The notes under the pieces: model-generated
What the model was told of the DNA's origin: nothing
The model's input: the letters and a program-made list of their open reading frames with translations, nothing else
The model's database searches: none
In this document: in pieces, positions 52,998 through 62,098 of the stretch
Numbering within the stretch: the first letter of the stretch is position 1
Layout of the letters: each line of letters starts with the position of its first letter
Program-made: the position numbers and the translations under genes
Origin: Fumia sp045615345
GTDB taxonomy: Bacteria; Bacillota; Clostridia; Oscillospirales; Ruminococcaceae
Reading direction: 5' to 3'
Assembly (NCBI GenBank): GCA_045615345.1
Contig: JAZLER010000020.1
Coordinates: 61,562 to 125,561, forward strand
DNA length: 64,000 nucleotides

Positions 52998-53903
52998 ATG
53001 GGATTTTTTAACAAGATAAAAGAAGGACTGAAGAAAACAAGAGATTCCATGATGAGCAAAGTCGATATGGTGCTTAACTCTTTCACCAGAATTGACGAAG
53101 ACTTTATGGAAGAACTTGAAGAAATCCTCATTATGTCCGATGTGGGAGTTTCCACCGCGGCCGATATATGTGAAAAGCTCCGTATGAAAATCAAGGAAAC
53201 GGGTACTACCGACCCGTCCGAGGTTAAATCTTTGCTTAAAGAGATTATCTCTGAGATGTTAAGCGAAGATGAACCGCTCCATATGGATACAAAGCCGTCA
53301 ATCGTCTTTGTAATCGGAGTTAACGGTGCAGGAAAAACAACTACTATCGGCAAAATGTCTGCAAACTTTAAGGCAAAGGGCAAAAAAGTGCTTGTTGCTG
53401 CTGCTGATACTTTCAGGGCTGCCGCTATTGACCAGCTTGAAGTGTGGACACAAAGAAGTGGTGTTGATATTGTAAAGCATAAAGAGGGTGCTGACCCTGC
53501 TGCTGTGGTTTACGACTCAATCGAAGCCGCAAAGGCAAGGGGTACCGATATCCTGCTTATAGACACTGCAGGACGACTTCACAACAAGAAAAACCTTATG
53601 GACGAGCTTCATAAGATGTTTAAGATAGTAAGTACCAAGGCTGAGGGGTGCGATGTCGAAGTGCTTTTGGTGCTCGACTCCACAACAGGCCAGAATGCAG
53701 TAAGCCAGGCAGAGCTTTTTAAAGAGGCTGCTAATATCACTGGCATTGTTTTAACAAAGCTTGACGGTACTGCAAAAGGCGGTATCGTGATTTCGCTTAA
53801 AAATAAGTTAGGTCTTCCTGTAAGATTTATCGGTGTGGGCGAGGGAATTGACGATTTACAGCCTTTTGACCCACAGAGTTTTGCAGATGCTTTATTTGAG
53901 TAG
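52998..53903 (+). CDS. ftsY: Signal recognition particle receptor FtsY
   Basis: A 301-residue SRP GTPase: a short N-domain (FFNKIKEGLKKTRDSM), then G1 GVNGAGKTTTIGK (about 111), DTFRAAAIDQLEVW, DTAGR and TKLDGTAKGG, ending GVGEGIDDLQPFD. The acidic N-terminal extension seen in some species is absent. It takes the ribosome-SRP complex to the Sec translocon at the membrane. It is 17 nt after smc. Confidence 0.98.
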   Translation: MGFFNKIKEGLKKTRDSMMSKVDMVLNSFTRIDEDFMEELEEILIMSDVGVSTAADICEKLRMKIKETGTTDPSEVKSLLKEIISEMLSEDEPLHMDTKPSIVFVIGVNGAGKTTTIGKMSANFKAKGKKVLVAAADTFRAAAIDQLEVWTQRSGVDIVKHKEGADPAAVVYDSIEAAKARGTDILLIDTAGRLHNKKNLMDELHKMFKIVSTKAEGCDVEVLLVLDSTTGQNAVSQAELFKEAANITGIVLTKLDGTAKGGIVISLKNKLGLPVRFIGVGEGIDDLQPFDPQSFADALFE

Positions 53904-53910
53904 GTGACTT

Positions 53911-54495
53911 ATGGATATTATTATTGCTACCAACAACGCACATAAGGTTAAGGAATTCAAAAGGATTTTAACTCCTTTAGGATTTAATGTTTTTTCGTTA
54001 AAGGACAAGGGGATTTCGGTTGAAATCGAAGAAAATGGTGTTACCTTTGAAGAAAATGCGATGATAAAGGCAAAGACGATTTACGATATTGTCAAAGTTC
54101 CTGTTATTGCTGATGATTCGGGTATCTGCGTTGATTATTTAAACGGTGAACCCGGGATTTATTCTGCACGCTATGGTGGTGAGGGACTTGACGACCACGG
54201 CAGAAATATGCTTCTTTTAAAAAATATGGAGAACGCTGATACAAGAACTGCGCGTTTTGTCTGTGCTATTGCCTATATTGACCATAATGGCGATGAGCAT
54301 ACTTTCAAAGGCGTTTGTGAAGGTGTTTTAGGTTTTTGCGAACAAGGTGAAAATGGCTTTGGATACGATCCGCTTTTTATGGTCGGGGAAAAGAGCTTTT
54401 CCGAGCTTTCGGGTGACGAAAAAGATGCTATAAGCCACAGAGGTAAAGCCAACAGAATGCTTTACGATTTTATCAAAGGAGAAATTTATGCTTAA
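53911..54495 (+). CDS. rdgB: XTP/dITP pyrophosphatase (RdgB/HAM1)
   Basis: A 194-residue HAM1-type enzyme: IIATNNAHKVKEFKRIL at the start, VIADDSGICVDYLNGEPGIYSARYGG, and GFGYDPLFMV near residue 150. It hydrolyses non-canonical purine triphosphates (ITP, XTP) and keeps them out of nucleic acids. It overlaps yhbY by 8 nt. Confidence 0.96.
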   Translation: MDIIIATNNAHKVKEFKRILTPLGFNVFSLKDKGISVEIEENGVTFEENAMIKAKTIYDIVKVPVIADDSGICVDYLNGEPGIYSARYGGEGLDDHGRNMLLLKNMENADTRTARFVCAIAYIDHNGDEHTFKGVCEGVLGFCEQGENGFGYDPLFMVGEKSFSELSGDEKDAISHRGKANRMLYDFIKGEIYA

Positions 54496-54781
54496 CAGTA
54501 AACAGAGAGCACGCCTGCGCTCAATGGCAAACAAGGTTGAAACGATTATGCAGATTGGCAAAGGCGGAATTAACGAAAATATCTTAAAACAGGTAGAAGA
54601 TGCACTTTTAGCAAGAGAGCTCATAAAGGTAAGAGTGCTTGAAAACAGTATTTATACTGCAAAGGAAGCAGCGGTTGAGATTGCCGAAGCAGTAAACTGC
54701 GAAGTGGTTCAGGTTATGGGAAGTCGTATTACTTTTTACAAAAGGCATCCCAAAGAACCTCAGATTAATTTAGACGAATAA
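54488..54781 (+). CDS. yhbY: CRM-domain RNA-binding protein YhbY
   Basis: A 97-residue CRS1/YhbY protein: LRSMANKVETIMQIGKGGINENIL and a C-terminal QVMGSRITFYKRHP. It associates with precursor 50S particles and is thought to assist ribosome assembly. The site AAAGGAG lies in the end of rdgB. Confidence 0.95.
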   Translation: MLNSKQRARLRSMANKVETIMQIGKGGINENILKQVEDALLARELIKVRVLENSIYTAKEAAVEIAEAVNCEVVQVMGSRITFYKRHPKEPQINLDE

Positions 54782-54782
54782 T

Positions 54783-55376
54783 ATGAAAAAAATAGCTATT
54801 TTCGGCGGAACATTCAATCCCGTACATAACGGACATATAAATCTTTTAAAAGGTATTGATGAAAAGTTTTGCTTTGATGAAATTTTGCTTATCCCTTCTT
54901 TTTTGCCACCTCATAAGGAGGCTGTGGAGTTAGCATCCGGTAAAGCTCGTATGAAGATGCTTTCCTTTGCTTTTGAGGATATGGAAAAGTGTGGAGTTTG
55001 TGATATCGAGCTTAACAAGAAGGGCAAAAGCTATACAATCGATACAGTCAAGAAGTTAAAACAGATTTTTCCGAATTCTGAGCTTTATTTTATAATAGGC
55101 TCCGATATGCTTTTGACTTTTGACCAGTGGAAAAAATGGCGTGAGATTTTAAAATATACAAATATTTTAGCTTCTTCAAGAAATGAGAATGAAACAGAAC
55201 TTCTCATAAAAAAAGCCTGTGAACTTGACAAAAATCGTATTACGGTCGTTGAAATTAAACCTTTTCCTGTTTCTTCAACCGAGGTAAGAAATATGATAAA
55301 AAGAGGGGAAGATGTATCACATCTTGTCCCTGAAAAGGTTTTGCGCTATATAAATCAAGAGGGGTTATACAGATGA
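54783..55376 (+). CDS. nadD: Nicotinate-nucleotide adenylyltransferase
   Basis: A 197-residue nucleotidyltransferase with IAIFGGTFNPVHNGHI (HxGH motif), PPHKE, and a C-terminal PVSSTEVRNMIKRGEDVSHLVPEKV (ISSTxIR motif). It makes deamido-NAD from nicotinate mononucleotide and ATP. It starts one nucleotide after the yhbY stop without its own strong ribosome binding site and overlaps yqeK by 4 nt, so translation is coupled. Confidence 0.96.
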   Translation: MKKIAIFGGTFNPVHNGHINLLKGIDEKFCFDEILLIPSFLPPHKEAVELASGKARMKMLSFAFEDMEKCGVCDIELNKKGKSYTIDTVKKLKQIFPNSELYFIIGSDMLLTFDQWKKWREILKYTNILASSRNENETELLIKKACELDKNRITVVEIKPFPVSSTEVRNMIKRGEDVSHLVPEKVLRYINQEGLYR

Positions 55377-55957
55377 TTTTATGGCAGGAATATCACAAAA
55401 TACTTAAAGAAAAACTATCAAAAAAGCGTTATGAACATTCTCTTGCAGTTATGGAAAGAGCAGAATTTTTAGCCTCCCTTTACGGTGCTGATATCGAAAA
55501 AGCTCGTCTTGCGGGACTGCTTCACGATATTATGAAGGACACTGATAAAATATCACAGTTGCAATTTATCGAAAATTCTGCTATAATTCTATCAGTTGCT
55601 GAAAAAAATGCGCCTCCTTTGTGGCACGCAATCGCAGGTTTTTTATATGTCCGCGATGTTCTTAAAATAGAGGATGAGGACATCCTTAACGCGATACGCT
55701 ACCATACCACGGGAAGAGCAAATATGTCAGTGCTTGAAAAAGTTATTTACCTTGCCGATTTTACATCACTTGATCGTGATTATCCTGATGCCCCGTACAC
55801 AAGGCATCTTTCGGAACAGGGTTTAAATAAAGGTATGATTTACTGCACCGACTATCTTATCAGAAGCTTGCTTGAAAAGGGAAAAATGTTGCATCAGGAT
55901 ACTGTGGATTGCTACAATGAGCTCGTCTGTGAGGAGTTGAAAAATAATGAAAACTAA
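55373..55957 (+). CDS. yqeK: HD-domain diadenosine tetraphosphatase YqeK
   Basis: A 194-residue HD-family protein with KRYEHSLAVMERAEFLA, AGLLHDIMKD (the HD pair), and WHAIAGF. YqeK proteins symmetrically cleave diadenosine tetraphosphate to two ADP. Gene order nadD-yqeK-LCP-rsfS-leuS is widespread in Firmicutes. The end overlaps the next gene by 11 nt. Confidence 0.93.
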   Translation: MILWQEYHKILKEKLSKKRYEHSLAVMERAEFLASLYGADIEKARLAGLLHDIMKDTDKISQLQFIENSAIILSVAEKNAPPLWHAIAGFLYVRDVLKIEDEDILNAIRYHTTGRANMSVLEKVIYLADFTSLDRDYPDAPYTRHLSEQGLNKGMIYCTDYLIRSLLEKGKMLHQDTVDCYNELVCEELKNNEN

Positions 55958-56972
55958 AAAGAAAAAACTGTCTTTTGCAGACAGAATTATGATGATAATA
56001 TCGGTTATATTGATTATAGCTTCAATTTGTTCTATCGGTTATCTCGGGATTATGAACTGGAAACCGCTTACAGAACTTGACGAATACGGAAACGCTGCAA
56101 CCATTGACTCTGATATTCAGAACAGCGCCAATATCAAAAAGAAAGCCACAAACTTCCTCATCACAGGTATTGACTATGCCGAGGGTACGGGAAGAGGTAA
56201 GCTTACCGATGTTATTATGGTGGTGAGTTTCAATATGGAAAACGGTGCTATCAATGTTTTGCAGATTCCGCGTGATACCTACATCGGTACTGAGTACCCG
56301 ACAGGTAAAATCAATGCAGTTTACGGCAACAAAAATAAAGGTGGCGTAGAAAACTTAGCAAGGGTTATTTACGACCGTTTCCGTTTACCTATTGACCATT
56401 ATGTTACTATCAATATGGATGGATTTGTAAATTTGGTTGATGCTATCGGCGGTGTCGAAGTTGATGTAAAGGAATCATTCACACTTGAGGGTGTTACATT
56501 TAAACCGGGTGTTCAGGTGCTTAACGGACTCAAGGCTGAAAAATTCGTGCGTGAGCGTTACAGCCGTGGTGGTGACATCGGACGCATCAATGGTCAGCGT
56601 GAGTTTATGGCGGCTCTTATTAAAAAGCTTAAATCACTTTCGGTTAAGGAGATTACTTCTTTAGCTCCGACACTTATGAAAAATGTCACAACCGATATGA
56701 ATGTAAAGACTATCCTTACATTTGCAGAAAAAGCAAGAAAGCTCGATATGGCTAATATCAAGTTCCATATGGCGGCAGGTGAGAGCGCTTACATCAACGG
56801 ATATTCTGTATGGACAGTGCATAAGGAAGTTTTAGCAAAAACATTGAATGAAAACTTCCGTCCGTTCTCTGATCCTGTTCCGGCGAGCAAACTCAATATA
56901 AGAGAAGTGAGAAACACAATAAGTCATTATGACGATAACACTACCACCATTGATGATATTTTAGGTGAATAA
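55947..56972 (+). CDS. LytR-CpsA-Psr family cell-wall ligase
   Basis: A 341-residue LCP protein with one N-terminal membrane segment (about 13-33) and an extracytoplasmic domain holding the conserved Arg/Asp residues (NFLITGIDYAEGTGRGKLTDVIMVV, QIPRDTYIG, KINAVYG, FVRERYSRGGDIGRINGQREFMAAL). These enzymes attach teichoic acids or capsule from undecaprenyl carriers to peptidoglycan, which is consistent with the several choline-binding-type surface proteins here needing a wall polymer. Confidence 0.94.
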   Translation: MKTKKKKLSFADRIMMIISVILIIASICSIGYLGIMNWKPLTELDEYGNAATIDSDIQNSANIKKKATNFLITGIDYAEGTGRGKLTDVIMVVSFNMENGAINVLQIPRDTYIGTEYPTGKINAVYGNKNKGGVENLARVIYDRFRLPIDHYVTINMDGFVNLVDAIGGVEVDVKESFTLEGVTFKPGVQVLNGLKAEKFVRERYSRGGDIGRINGQREFMAALIKKLKSLSVKEITSLAPTLMKNVTTDMNVKTILTFAEKARKLDMANIKFHMAAGESAYINGYSVWTVHKEVLAKTLNENFRPFSDPVPASKLNIREVRNTISHYDDNTTTIDDILGE

Positions 56973-56986
56973 CAGGAGGATATTTA

Positions 56987-57343
56987 ATGGATTCCAAAAC
57001 ATTAATGGAAAAAATTGTTACTGTTTTAGACAGTAAAAAAGCAGATGATATCAAAGTTATCAAGGTTTCAGACCTTACAATACTTGCTGATTATTTTGTA
57101 ATCGCAACAGGTACAAGCTCAACACAGGTAAAAATGCTTACCGATGAAGTTGACTATCAGCTTGGACTTGAGGGAATAGAACCTCATAAAATTGAGGGAT
57201 ACCGTTCCGAAAACTGGATAGTTTTGGACTATACTGATGTTATTGTTCACATCTTCCATTCCGAAACAAGAGAGTTTTACGGTTTGGAACGCCTTTGGGC
57301 AGACGGCGAACAGACAGATATTTCACACTTACTGACAGAATAA
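56987..57343 (+). CDS. rsfS: Ribosomal silencing factor RsfS
   Basis: A 118-residue protein with DIKVIKVSDLTILADYFVIATGTSSTQV and DYTDVIVHIFHSETREFYGLERLWAD. It binds L14 and prevents subunit joining when nutrients fall short. AGGAGG precedes ATG 56987. Confidence 0.96.
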   Translation: MDSKTLMEKIVTVLDSKKADDIKVIKVSDLTILADYFVIATGTSSTQVKMLTDEVDYQLGLEGIEPHKIEGYRSENWIVLDYTDVIVHIFHSETREFYGLERLWADGEQTDISHLLTE

Positions 57344-57361
57344 AAAGGGGTTAATTTTAAG

Positions 57362-59776
57362 ATGAGCAAAAGCAGATACGATTTTCAGAATATTGAGAAA
57401 AAATGGCAGAAATACTGGGATGAAAATAAAACTTTCAAGGCAGTAAACGACTACTCAAAGCCTAAGTTTTATCCCTTGGTTGAGTTCCCTTATCCTTCCG
57501 GTCAGGGTCTCCATGTAGGACATCCCCGCCCTTATACAGCACTTGACATTGTTGCAAGAAAACGCCGTCTGGAAGGCTATAATGTACTTTATACAATGGG
57601 TTGGGATGCGTTTGGTCTTCCTACCGAAAACTATGCTATCAAGAACAAAATCCATCCTGAAATTGTAACAAAGCAGAATGTTGAAAGATTTAAAGCACAG
57701 CTTAAATCCTTAGGCCTTTCCTTTGACTGGGACAGAGAAATCAATACAACAGATCCCAACTACTATAAATGGACACAGTGGATTTTCATCAAACTTTTCG
57801 AAGCAGGTCTTGCTTATAAGAGTGAAATGAATGTAAACTGGTGTACTTCCTGTAAAGTAGTTCTGGCTAACGAAGAAGTTGTAGGCGGTGTTTGTGAGCG
57901 TTGTGGCGGCGAAGTTGTCCATAAGGTAAAAAGCCAGTGGATGCTCAAAATCACAGAATATGCACAGCGCTTGCTCGATGACCTCAATGAAGTTGATTAT
58001 TTCGACCGTATCAAGGCTACTCAGGTAAACTGGATAGGTCGTTCCACAGGTGCAGAAGTTGATTTTGCTACAACAGCAGGCGATGTACTTAAAGTTTACA
58101 CAACTCGTCCCGATACACTTTTTGGTGCAACTTATATGGTTATTGCACCCGAACATCCCTGCGTTGAAAAATGGGCTGACAAGCTTGAAAATATTGACGA
58201 AGTACGCGCATATCAGCAGGAAGCTGCGCGTAAATCCGACTTCGAACGCACCGAGCTTAACAAGGATAAAACAGGCGTTATGCTCAAAGGTGTTATGGGT
58301 ATCAACCCCGTAAACGGTACAGAAATTCCGATTTTTATTTCCGACTATGTATTGGTAAGTTACGGAACAGGTGCCATTATGGCTGTTCCTGCTCACGATA
58401 CACGCGACTATGAATTTGCAAAAGCATTCAATCTTCCCATTATTGAAGTTGTAAAAGGTGGAGATATTGAGAAAGAGGCATTCACCGACTGCGAAACAGG
58501 TGTTATGGTGAATTCAGGTTTCCTTGACGGACTTTCTGTTGAAGATGCAAAAGAAAAAATCAAGGAATGGCTTGAAGCGAACGGCAAAGGCGTTCCCAAG
58601 GTAAACTATAAACTCCGTGACTGGGTATTTGCCCGTCAGCGTTACTGGGGCGAGCCTATCCCGATTGTTCATTGTGATGACTGTGGATATGTTTCTATTC
58701 CCGTTGAGGAACTCCCCTTGAAACTTCCCGATGTTGAAAGTTATGAGCCTACCGATGACGGACAGTCACCACTTGCCAATATCGAAAGCTTTATCAACAC
58801 AACTTGCCCCAAATGTGGCAAGCCTGCTAAACGCGAAACCGACACAATGCCTCAGTGGGCAGGTTCTTCCTGGTACTTTTTGCGTTACTGTGACCCCGAT
58901 AATATGGATTTCTTGGCTTCCAAGGAAGCACTTGATTACTGGATGCCTGTTGACTGGTATAACGGTGGTATGGAACATACAACTTTGCATCTGCTCTATT
59001 CCCGTTTCTGGCACAAGTTCCTTTACGATATCGGCGCTGTTTCCTGCAAAGAACCTTACAAGAAACGCACAAGCCATGGTATGGTTTTAGGCGAAGACGG
59101 CCAGAAGATGAGTAAATCAAGAGGCAATGTTGTAAACCCGGACGAAGTAATCAGGGATTACGGCGCTGATACAATGCGTCTTTACGAAATGTTTATCGGT
59201 GACTTTGAAAAAACTGCTCCCTGGAGCAACAACTCTATCAAAGGATGTAAGCGTTTCCTCGACAGAATCTGGTCACTTCAGGATAATGTAGTTGACGGTG
59301 ACAGCTATCGCAAGGAACTCGAAACTCCTTTCCACCAGACAATCAAAAAAGTTTCCGAGGATATCGAAACTTTGAAATACAACACTGCAATCGCAGCTAT
59401 GATGGCACTTTTAAATGCTATCGATAAAGTGGGTACTATTAACCGTGCAGAGTACCGCGATTTACTTATTATGCTCAATCCTTTTGCTCCCCATATTACA
59501 GAAGAACTTTTCGAAATAATGGGCTTTGGCGGAACTGTTTCCGAACAGAAATGGCTCACATTTGATGAAGCAAAATGCAAAGAAGCAACCGTTGAAATCG
59601 CAGTGCAGGTTAATGGCAAAATCAGAGCAAAAATTGATGTTGATGCTGAAATTTCTTCCGAAGATGCTATTGCTCAGGCTAAGGCTGACGAAAAAGTCAA
59701 AGCAGAGCTTGACGGCAAGAATATCATCAAAGAAATTTATGTAAAAGGAAAACTTGTAAATATCGTAGCAAAATAA
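57362..59776 (+). CDS. leuS: Leucyl-tRNA synthetase
   Basis: An 804-residue class I synthetase: HIGH-type motif in PYPSGQGLHVGHPRPY (about 40-55), zinc-type CTSCKVVLANEEVVGGVCERCG, an editing domain (about 220-400, with TTRPDTLFGATYMVIAPEHP), KMSKS in QKMSKSRGNVVNPDE (about 583) and a C-terminal anticodon-binding part. It charges tRNA-Leu. It ends the long gene run; I saw no T-box before it, and no clear terminator after it before the rpsU promoter. Confidence 0.98.
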   Translation: MSKSRYDFQNIEKKWQKYWDENKTFKAVNDYSKPKFYPLVEFPYPSGQGLHVGHPRPYTALDIVARKRRLEGYNVLYTMGWDAFGLPTENYAIKNKIHPEIVTKQNVERFKAQLKSLGLSFDWDREINTTDPNYYKWTQWIFIKLFEAGLAYKSEMNVNWCTSCKVVLANEEVVGGVCERCGGEVVHKVKSQWMLKITEYAQRLLDDLNEVDYFDRIKATQVNWIGRSTGAEVDFATTAGDVLKVYTTRPDTLFGATYMVIAPEHPCVEKWADKLENIDEVRAYQQEAARKSDFERTELNKDKTGVMLKGVMGINPVNGTEIPIFISDYVLVSYGTGAIMAVPAHDTRDYEFAKAFNLPIIEVVKGGDIEKEAFTDCETGVMVNSGFLDGLSVEDAKEKIKEWLEANGKGVPKVNYKLRDWVFARQRYWGEPIPIVHCDDCGYVSIPVEELPLKLPDVESYEPTDDGQSPLANIESFINTTCPKCGKPAKRETDTMPQWAGSSWYFLRYCDPDNMDFLASKEALDYWMPVDWYNGGMEHTTLHLLYSRFWHKFLYDIGAVSCKEPYKKRTSHGMVLGEDGQKMSKSRGNVVNPDEVIRDYGADTMRLYEMFIGDFEKTAPWSNNSIKGCKRFLDRIWSLQDNVVDGDSYRKELETPFHQTIKKVSEDIETLKYNTAIAAMMALLNAIDKVGTINRAEYRDLLIMLNPFAPHITEELFEIMGFGGTVSEQKWLTFDEAKCKEATVEIAVQVNGKIRAKIDVDAEISSEDAIAQAKADEKVKAELDGKNIIKEIYVKGKLVNIVAK

Positions 59777-59785
59777 AAAAAGCTC

Positions 59786-59815
59786 TTGACATTATATGTT
59801 GGGCTATGATATAAT
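59786..59815 (+). promoter_or_regulatory. Promoter of rpsU
   Basis: Perfect TTGACA (59786-59791), 18 nt, perfect TATAAT (59810-59815), starting 10 nt after the leuS stop. Confidence 0.88.
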
Positions 59816-59820
59816 AGATT

Positions 59821-59950
59821 GTACAATTGTTGGTTTGCAAATGGGTTTGCCTTGTAAGAGTCCGCGAACGCGGAAAGAGGTTCTCGTTGCAAAGCAGATA
59901 CCAGTGGCGGAACCGGCTTTTATAACCTCTGCCTCTGAGGCAAAGGGAGG
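59821..59950 (+). promoter_or_regulatory. Structured leader of rpsU
   Basis: The 130-nt leader holds several stems: GCAAA/TTTGC (59837-59841/59846-59850), TCCGCG/CGCGGA (59861-59866/59869-59874), AGAGGTT/AACCTCT (59876-59882/59924-59930) and GCCTC/GAGGC (59931-59935/59937-59941). The CCTC-rich part can also pair with the ribosome binding site GGGAGG at 59944-59949. It may be an autoregulatory ribosomal-protein leader; I do not recognise a named class. Confidence 0.5.
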
Positions 59951-59954
59951 GAAT

Positions 59955-60131
59955 ATGATGTCTGAAATCAGAGTAAAAGATAATGAATCTCTGGACAACG
60001 CTCTCAAGAGATTTAAAAGATCTTGTGCTAAATCTGGTGTTCTTGCGGAAGTACGCAAAAGAGAACATTATGAGAAACCTTCTGTAAAACGCAAAAAGAA
60101 ATCAGAAGCAGCAAGAAAACGTAAGTATTAA
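59955..60131 (+). CDS. rpsU: Ribosomal protein S21
   Basis: A 58-residue basic protein matching S21: SEIRVKDNESLDNALKRFKRSCAKSGVLAEVRKREHYEKPSVKRKKK. It sits by the anti-Shine-Dalgarno end of 16S rRNA on the 30S subunit. GGGAGG at 59944-59949 fits ATG 59955 or 59958. The frame is open far upstream (to 59796), but that part overlaps the leader and does not resemble S21. Confidence 0.96.
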   Translation: MMSEIRVKDNESLDNALKRFKRSCAKSGVLAEVRKREHYEKPSVKRKKKSEAARKRKY

Positions 60132-60150
60132 TAATTACGTAAAGGTAAAA

Positions 60151-60174
60151 AGCGAGCGTTATGCTCGCTTTTTT
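60151..60174 (+). terminator. Terminator after rpsU
   Basis: AGCGAGC (60151-60157) pairs with GCTCGCT (60163-60169), preceded by an A-run and followed by a T-run. Confidence 0.92.
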
Positions 60175-60194
60175 GTTACCTTAAAGGAGATACT

Positions 60195-60698
60195 ATGGCA
60201 CTTTTAAGACCATCTTATGCGTTTAAACGCATAACCGATATAAACCCTGAATTCTTTACGGAAAAAGGGATAAAATGTCTTTTGCTGGATGTTGACAATA
60301 CTTTGACAACACACGATAATCCGGTACCGGCAACGGGTGTTGAAAGTTGGCTCGAAGAGATAAAATCAAAGGGTATAAACGCTGTCATCCTTTCAAATAA
60401 CAGCGATGAAAGGGTAAAACCTTTTGCCAAAAGGCTCGGACTCAGTTATATTCCGCGTGCCTGCAAACCGCTTACTTTCGGTATTACAAGGGCGTGCAGG
60501 GAGCATAATCTCGGCACGAATGAAATAGCGCTCATAGGTGACCAGATTTTTACCGATATAATTGGAGGGAATCTTAAAGGAATTTTAACAGTTCTGGTTG
60601 AGCCTTATGAAATTGAAGATAAATTTTTCCTGAAATTTAAAAGAAAAATTGAAAAACCTATTCTTAAAAGAATAAAGAGGTTTAATGATGAAAATTAG
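60195..60698 (+). CDS. YqeG-family HAD phosphatase
   Basis: A 167-residue HAD IIIA protein with the nucleophile motif LLLDVDNTLTTHD (about 31), ILSNNSDER and IGDQIFTDIIGGN. YqeG-type enzymes are related to phosphatidylglycerophosphate phosphatases; the substrate here is not certain. AAAGGAG precedes ATG 60195. It overlaps the next gene by 11 nt. Confidence 0.9.
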   Translation: MALLRPSYAFKRITDINPEFFTEKGIKCLLLDVDNTLTTHDNPVPATGVESWLEEIKSKGINAVILSNNSDERVKPFAKRLGLSYIPRACKPLTFGITRACREHNLGTNEIALIGDQIFTDIIGGNLKGILTVLVEPYEIEDKFFLKFKRKIEKPILKRIKRFNDEN

Positions 60699-61542
60699 AT
60701 TTGGTACTGCCGGTAAATCCGACAGTTTTGAAACTTTAGGATATAAAAACACTGCCGACATTGTCGATTACTTAAAGCATTTTAATCTTAATGCGTTTGA
60801 GTATCAGTGCGGCAGAGGTGTCAGGGTGAATGAAGCATCTGTAAAGAAACTCGGCGCAGATGCAAAAGAAAATGACATCGCCCTTTCTTTGCATTCGCCT
60901 TATTATATCTCGCTTTCTTCGGTTGAGAAGGAAAAGCGCGATAACAGTATAAATTATATTGTTGACAGTGCAAAGGCGGCACGCCTTATGGGAGCTGACA
61001 GAGTAGTTGTGCATTCGGGTTCTTGCGGCAAGCTTACACGAAGTGATGCTCTGGAGCTTGCAAAAGATACTGTTACACGGGCGCTTTTAACTCTTGATGA
61101 GATGGGGCTTTCCGACATTACAATCTGCCCTGAAACGATGGGCAAGATTAATCAGCTTGGGAATTTAGAGGAAGTTTTAGAGCTTTGTAAGCTCGATGAA
61201 AGACTTATCCCCTGTATCGATTTTGGCCATCTTAACGCCCGTACACTGGGCGGAATTAAAGGTGCAACCGATTATGAGGCGATACTTGACAGCGTTGAAA
61301 ACGAGCTTGGAAATGACAGACTCAAAGTCTTTCACTCTCATTTTTCTAAAATTCAGTATACCGATAATGGCGGTGAAAAATGCCATCTGACATTTGAGGA
61401 TGATGTTTATGGTCCCCAGTTTGAACCTTTGATGGAGATTGTATATAAAAAAGGACTTACTCCTCGATTTATCTGCGAATCTGCAGGTACTCAGGCTGAA
61501 GATGCCATGGCAATGAAAGAATATTTTGAATCTTTGAAATAA
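60688..61542 (+). CDS. Endonuclease IV-like AP endonuclease (TIM barrel)
   Basis: A 284-residue TIM-barrel protein of AP endonuclease family 2: ALSLHSPYYISL, VVVHSGSCGKL, ITICPETMGKINQLG, PCIDFGHLNARTLG and FHSHFSKIQYT supply the metal-binding His/Glu/Asp residues of endonuclease IV. It would cut DNA 5' of abasic sites. ATG 60688 lies 7 nt after AAAGAGG; ATG 60685 adds one Met. Some TIM-barrel isomerases share the fold, so the exact subfamily is probable, not certain. Confidence 0.85.
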   Translation: MKIRFGTAGKSDSFETLGYKNTADIVDYLKHFNLNAFEYQCGRGVRVNEASVKKLGADAKENDIALSLHSPYYISLSSVEKEKRDNSINYIVDSAKAARLMGADRVVVHSGSCGKLTRSDALELAKDTVTRALLTLDEMGLSDITICPETMGKINQLGNLEEVLELCKLDERLIPCIDFGHLNARTLGGIKGATDYEAILDSVENELGNDRLKVFHSHFSKIQYTDNGGEKCHLTFEDDVYGPQFEPLMEIVYKKGLTPRFICESAGTQAEDAMAMKEYFESLK

Positions 61543-61554
61543 GGAGTGACGGAT

Positions 61555-61989
61555 ATGAAAAAACATATTCTTGTAATTCACGGACCTAACTTAAATTTGC
61601 TCGGCGAAAGAGAACCCGGTGTTTACGGCAGCGATTCTTTTGAGTCTGTAAACCGTGAAATTATGACTTTTGCAGAAAGTAAGGGGCTTTCCTGTGAAAT
61701 TTTTCAGTCCAACTGCGAAGGCGAAATTATCGATAAAATTCAGGCTGAAAGACATAATTATGACGGCATTGTTGCGAATATGGGGGCATACACTCATTAC
61801 AGTTATGCTATAAGAGATGCTATTTCAAGTGTTAAAAAACCTTGTATTGAGGTGCATATGTCCAATGTTCACGGCAGGGAAGAATTCAGAAAAGTGTCGG
61901 TTATTGCCCCTGTCTGTGCAGGTCAGATAAGCGGTTTTGGCAAGTACAGTTACCTCCTTGCAATCGAGGGAATTACAAAACTTATCTAA
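61555..61989 (+). CDS. aroQ: Type II 3-dehydroquinate dehydratase
   Basis: A 144-residue AroQ: GPNLNLLGEREPGVYG at the start (catalytic Tyr in VYG), NMGAYTHYSYAIRDAI and EVHMSNVHGREEFRKVSV. The usual NPGAYTH is NMGAYTH here. It dehydrates 3-dehydroquinate in the shikimate pathway. ATG 61555 follows AAGGAG; GTG 61546 overlaps that site. No other shikimate gene is near. Confidence 0.94.
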   Translation: MKKHILVIHGPNLNLLGEREPGVYGSDSFESVNREIMTFAESKGLSCEIFQSNCEGEIIDKIQAERHNYDGIVANMGAYTHYSYAIRDAISSVKKPCIEVHMSNVHGREEFRKVSVIAPVCAGQISGFGKYSYLLAIEGITKLI

Positions 61990-62015
61990 AATTTGAGAAA
62001 ATTTTCATTTTTCTA

Positions 62016-62044
62016 TTGCAAAATGATAGATTTTACTGTAAAAT
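62016..62044 (+). promoter_or_regulatory. Promoter of efp
   Basis: TTGCAA (62016-62021), 17 nt, TAAAAT (62039-62044). A small palindrome, TGGGTT/AACCCA (62054-62067), follows near the predicted transcript start. Confidence 0.68.
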
Positions 62045-62098
62045 GTATATGTATGGGTTTTAACCCAAAGGATATTCAATTAATTGGAGGTTTGTCTA

